From positions 1 to 21,601 of the IMG/VR virus record IMGVR_UViG_3300048908_000082: 21,601 bases of DNA. One strand, given 5' to 3'. The notes below the pieces were generated by a model, which did not search any database, had not been told where the DNA came from, and worked only from the letters and a program-made list of their open reading frames with translations. The position numbers and the translations under genes were made by a program. Shown here piece after piece: positions 19,055 to 21,601 of this stretch. The stretch's first letter is position 1. Each line of letters begins with the position of its first letter. The DNA is from a virus.

Positions 19055-20950
19055 TCAACCGCGCGAATAGACGTAGTCGATGTAAAGCGAAGTGCCTGCA
19101 GGGATCGAAGCGGGGTTTGCGGCGCCGATATAACCGCCGGCGTTGTCGAGCAATGCCACCTTGTGCACGCTGCCGGTGCTGATCAGCACAACGGCGCCGG
19201 ACAGCCAGCCCAGGCCCGGGCGGTACATCGCCCACTTGCCGATATTGGGGACCGCGGTGTTCACCCAAAAAGGCAACTGGAACCACCAGTCGCCGGTGCC
19301 CAGCGTGGTCGTGGTGCCAGTGGTCAGAGCGACCCGGTAGGAAATGGTTTTGTAGTTCTGGTCGTACTCGGTAAGCTGCTGGCCGTTGCCGATGTTCGGG
19401 TTTGAGCCCGTACCCGTCCACAGCGTGACGATCGGGCGGCCATACGAGAACGACGAGCACTGGTTTTCGATCGCGTGCCCGTTCGGGCTTTCGTCGAGCA
19501 CGCCCCAGCTGGTGTAATTGGTCGGGCCGATGCGGCAGGCGATCGTGTCGCTGGTCATCTTCCAGCCGTAGGTGCCGAAGCCGGAAGGCGCGCCGCCGTA
19601 TGGAACGCCGTCATACAGCGGCGCCTTGCCGTGCGTCAGGCAGTTGTCGACCATGACTTCGCCGCCGGAAATCGTGATGCCGTCCCGGATGTAGGTGTTA
19701 TCAATGAAGATCTCGATGCAGCTGTCGTAAGGGTTGACGCCCACGCCGGTAACGTCCGGGTTACCCTTGAAAAAGATGGTGCCGGTGAAGCAGTTGGAAA
19801 TCTTCGTGACAGCCATGCCGGTAACGTCGATCAGCGGCTGCGAACTGCTGGTCACGCCGATGAACTGGCGGTTTGAAACATCGTTGTCCTTCGCGCCGAC
19901 GATGCGCACCGAGGGGTAGCCGCCGGAACTGGCGCCGCTGGCGTTGTAGGTCAGCAGGCTGCCGCCGATCACCAGCAGCCCGGCCGCGCCACGCGGGCCT
20001 TGCATTAAGATGCAGGAATCCTTCGTGCCGAAGATCCGCGGGCTGTCGATCCGGCAGTCGTAGGTGAAATAAGTTGGCGTGTCGCCGAACCAGATGCCGC
20101 CGCCGGTAAAGCCGGCCGCGCCGTTGCCGTCAATGCCCGGGTTGATGAACCTTACAAAGCCGGCCTTGACGCTGAATACATGGCCATTGAAGTTTTTCTG
20201 CAGCGTGATGTTGGGGTTTTCCCACTCGATCGTGATGCCGCCCCCGGTAATCTGCAGCGACGCCGTCACCTTGTAGACGCCGGCAGCGCCGTTCGGGATC
20301 AGCAGCTTCTTGGGCGTGCCGGCCTTCATCACGTAATTGAGCGCGGCCTGAATGGCGGCGGTGTCGTCGGTCACGCCGTCGCCCTTGGCGCCAAAGTCGG
20401 TCACGCTCACCACTTCGCGCAGCTTGTCCTGCACCTTGCGCAGGATGGCATTCACGCCGGCCTGTAGGAAGCCAACTAGACCAGATCCACCTGCCGCACC
20501 AATTTGCTGCACCAGCGCCAGCGCATCAAGCGCCGACTGGCTGATCGCCGCCATCCCGATCCCCAGGCCTTGCCCGATCTTCCCGGCCAGCTGCTGGATG
20601 TTGATGACCATGCGATCGAGCGCGTCATTGATCACTTTCGGGTAGAAACCGCCGTTGTTTGTCAGCTCAAGCTGCTGGACGATCGCCACGTTACTGGTCG
20701 CGGCCAACAGGGTGCCGCTGGCCGGCGCGACGGTCAGGTCGATGTAGCCGCCCGGGTTCAGGTTCTGATCGTTGTTGAGGGTGACGGTATAGTCGGCGTC
20801 TTGCGTGAGCACGGTTTCGACACCGCTGGCGCTGGTCAGGGCGACCAGCACGTCGACACGGTCGAAGACTTTGTAGGCGAAGGGAAACCGCTTCGTGACG
20901 CCATTGCCGAGGAATGGCCCGGCGGTGCGGCTGGTGTTGCTGATGGTCAT
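19055..20950 (-). CDS. Tailspike with a beta-helix (pectate-lyase-like) domain
   Basis: This 631-residue receptor-binding protein likely cleaves or binds a host surface polysaccharide. Residues 1-130 (TISNTSRTAGPFLGNGVTKRF, DADYTVTLNND, VINDALDRMVINIQQLAGKIG) are a podovirus tail-fibre-type particle-binding head. After a helical linker, VTDFGAKGDGVTDDTAAIQ (from about 183) opens a pectate-lyase-superfamily beta helix. The repeated I-x-G-G and N-x-F-x-G segments to about 480 fit its coils. The end is a Gly/Thr-rich beta domain. The ATG at 20950 has GGAG six bases upstream; the longer TTG form at 20962 is unlikely. That ribosome binding site lies in a perfect hairpin. The lysis genes follow. 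Confidence 0.85.
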   Translation of the reverse strand: MTISNTSRTAGPFLGNGVTKRFPFAYKVFDRVDVLVALTSASGVETVLTQDADYTVTLNNDQNLNPGGYIDLTVAPASGTLLAATSNVAIVQQLELTNNGGFYPKVINDALDRMVINIQQLAGKIGQGLGIGMAAISQSALDALALVQQIGAAGGSGLVGFLQAGVNAILRKVQDKLREVVSVTDFGAKGDGVTDDTAAIQAALNYVMKAGTPKKLLIPNGAAGVYKVTASLQITGGGITIEWENPNITLQKNFNGHVFSVKAGFVRFINPGIDGNGAAGFTGGGIWFGDTPTYFTYDCRIDSPRIFGTKDSCILMQGPRGAAGLLVIGGSLLTYNASGASSGGYPSVRIVGAKDNDVSNRQFIGVTSSSQPLIDVTGMAVTKISNCFTGTIFFKGNPDVTGVGVNPYDSCIEIFIDNTYIRDGITISGGEVMVDNCLTHGKAPLYDGVPYGGAPSGFGTYGWKMTSDTIACRIGPTNYTSWGVLDESPNGHAIENQCSSFSYGRPIVTLWTGTGSNPNIGNGQQLTEYDQNYKTISYRVALTTGTTTTLGTGDWWFQLPFWVNTAVPNIGKWAMYRPGLGWLSGAVVLISTGSVHKVALLDNAGGYIGAANPASIPAGTSLYIDYVYSRG

Positions 20951-20951
20951 A

Positions 20952-20994
20952 GGGCGCTCCAATGGAAAGCTGCATTCTCAGCAGTGGAGCGCCC
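20952..20994 (-). promoter_or_regulatory. Hairpin enclosing the tailspike ribosome binding site
   Basis: GGGCGCTCCA (minus strand, 20994-20985) pairs perfectly with TGGAGCGCCC (20961-20952). An inner CTGC/GCAG stem stacks on one side, leaving an eight-base bulge. The 3' arm contains the GGAG Shine-Dalgarno of the tailspike. No T-run follows, so a translational role is more likely than termination. GTATACGTCCCG (21005-20994) precedes it. Confidence 0.6.
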
Positions 20995-21018
20995 GGGACG
21001 TATACCGTTATCAGGCCA

Positions 21019-21601
21019 TTACCGCCCCTTGCTGGCCGGGCTGGCCGCGCCGGTGACCAGGCCGCGCGTCACGTCAACAGGGCCGGTCGGCTTGGCCTTC
21101 CCGGTCTGCACGTCGGTCAGGTAGGCCACTGGCCGCGCCACGGCACTGGCAGGGATCCCCAGCATCAACGAGACCAGGCTGGCCACGTCGCGCACCGCTT
21201 TCGTGCTCGATCCCTGGCCGGTCGCAGCCTTGTACACGTCAGCCGGCGCAGACACGGCGCTTTCGATCATGCTGATGGCCGGGCCGGTGCTGATCCTGTC
21301 GTCGTAGGGCTTGCCGTTGAACGTGTTGGCCAGCGAGTTGGCGGTTTGCCCGACCACAGGCACCAGCGCGGTGGCGGCGCGCAGCGTGCCCCAGCCGAAC
21401 GTCGAGGCCAGCCAGTCGTCGATGTAGCTGCCGTCCTTGTCCTCGTCGTCCGGGCCGCCGCGGAACGCCAGCGCGATGGCCTGCGCTGCCCATGCCGGCA
21501 TCAGGAAGCCAAACATCAGGATGTAGAACCCGCGCCCGGCGCCCTTGCGCAGGCCGGTGTCCTGCGCCACCTTGGCGAACTCGGTGCCCAGCAGGTTGGC
21601 C
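21019..21601 (-). CDS. C-terminal end of a long virion protein (partial)
   Basis: The frame stays open to the window edge, so only the last 194 codons or so are visible. They contain KGAGRGFYILMFGFLMPAWAAQAIALAFRG split by Gly, an acidic turn GGPDDEDKDGSYIDDWL, a hydrophobic region (GTLRAATALVPVVGQTANSLA), then YLTDVQTGKAKPTGP and DVTRGLVTGAASP. The last pieces resemble the C-terminal end of the giant polyvalent or injection proteins of Bcep22-like podoviruses. That match is from memory of pattern, not a search. The tailspike follows 68 bases downstream. Full size and N-terminal enzymes cannot be judged here. Confidence 0.55.
   Translation of the reverse strand, partial: ANLLGTEFAKVAQDTGLRKGAGRGFYILMFGFLMPAWAAQAIALAFRGGPDDEDKDGSYIDDWLASTFGWGTLRAATALVPVVGQTANSLANTFNGKPYDDRISTGPAISMIESAVSAPADVYKAATGQGSSTKAVRDVASLVSLMLGIPASAVARPVAYLTDVQTGKAKPTGPVDVTRGLVTGAASPASKGR

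Overview
The window looks like about 21.6 kb of a tailed double-stranded DNA phage or prophage. It is GC-rich (roughly 65% by eye) and almost fully coding. High GC, RusA, YbcO-like and DUF1367 genes, a RecT module and the end of a very long virion gene next to a tailspike suggest a short-tailed (podovirus-like) phage of a high-GC betaproteobacterium, Burkholderiales or Massilia-like. That placement is inference. I see no integrase, no full-length CI-type repressor and no host genes, so the lifestyle is undecided.

Layout. (1) Bases 1-3309, minus strand: the packaging unit. A small helix-turn-helix (HTH) gene comes first, then small genes, the small terminase, more small genes, an intrinsic terminator, the large terminase, and a ribosome binding site for the next gene beyond the left edge (by position, probably portal). 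A sigma70-like promoter with an inverted repeat lies at about 3340-3383. (2) Bases 3419-8892, minus strand: an early replication and recombination operon. It runs from a Cro-like regulator through DUF1367, a DUF5131 three-Cys protein, a YbcO-like nuclease, RusA, a winged-helix protein, an unknown gene, a lambda O-like initiator and a P-like partner to a Cys-rich protein. The initiator gene carries five iteron-like repeats. (3) Bases 8893-9081: a divergent control region with two inverted repeats, one lying exactly over the leftward promoter. (4) Bases 9082-17014, plus strand: a recombination operon. It has two tiny genes, a PD-(D/E)XK nuclease with a predicted Fe-S cluster, RecT, an unknown protein, an SMC-like ATPase, a DUF3268 zinc protein, a DEDDh exonuclease, a DUF3850 protein and three unknowns. 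It ends at a perfect-stem terminator. (5) Bases 17015-17287: a convergent gap with facing terminators and one doubtful small ORF. (6) Bases 17288-21601, minus strand, read right to left: the C-terminal end of a long virion protein, the tailspike, then a lysis cassette (coiled-coil/membrane protein, lytic-transglycosylase-like endolysin, holin, small zinc protein).

How it fits together: the divergent switch would drive replication and resolvase genes leftward and homologous recombination genes rightward. The late block would read through virion and lysis genes toward the convergent terminators. On a circular or circularised genome the two minus-strand edges would join through structural genes outside the window.

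The signals most worth following are: the iterons inside the O-like gene, which cross reading frames; two late-gene junctions that share a 12-base string and a hairpin around the next gene's ribosome binding site; the operator/promoter overlap in the divergent region; and an SMC-like ATPase operon that has a DEDDh exonuclease where an SbcD-type phosphoesterase would be expected.
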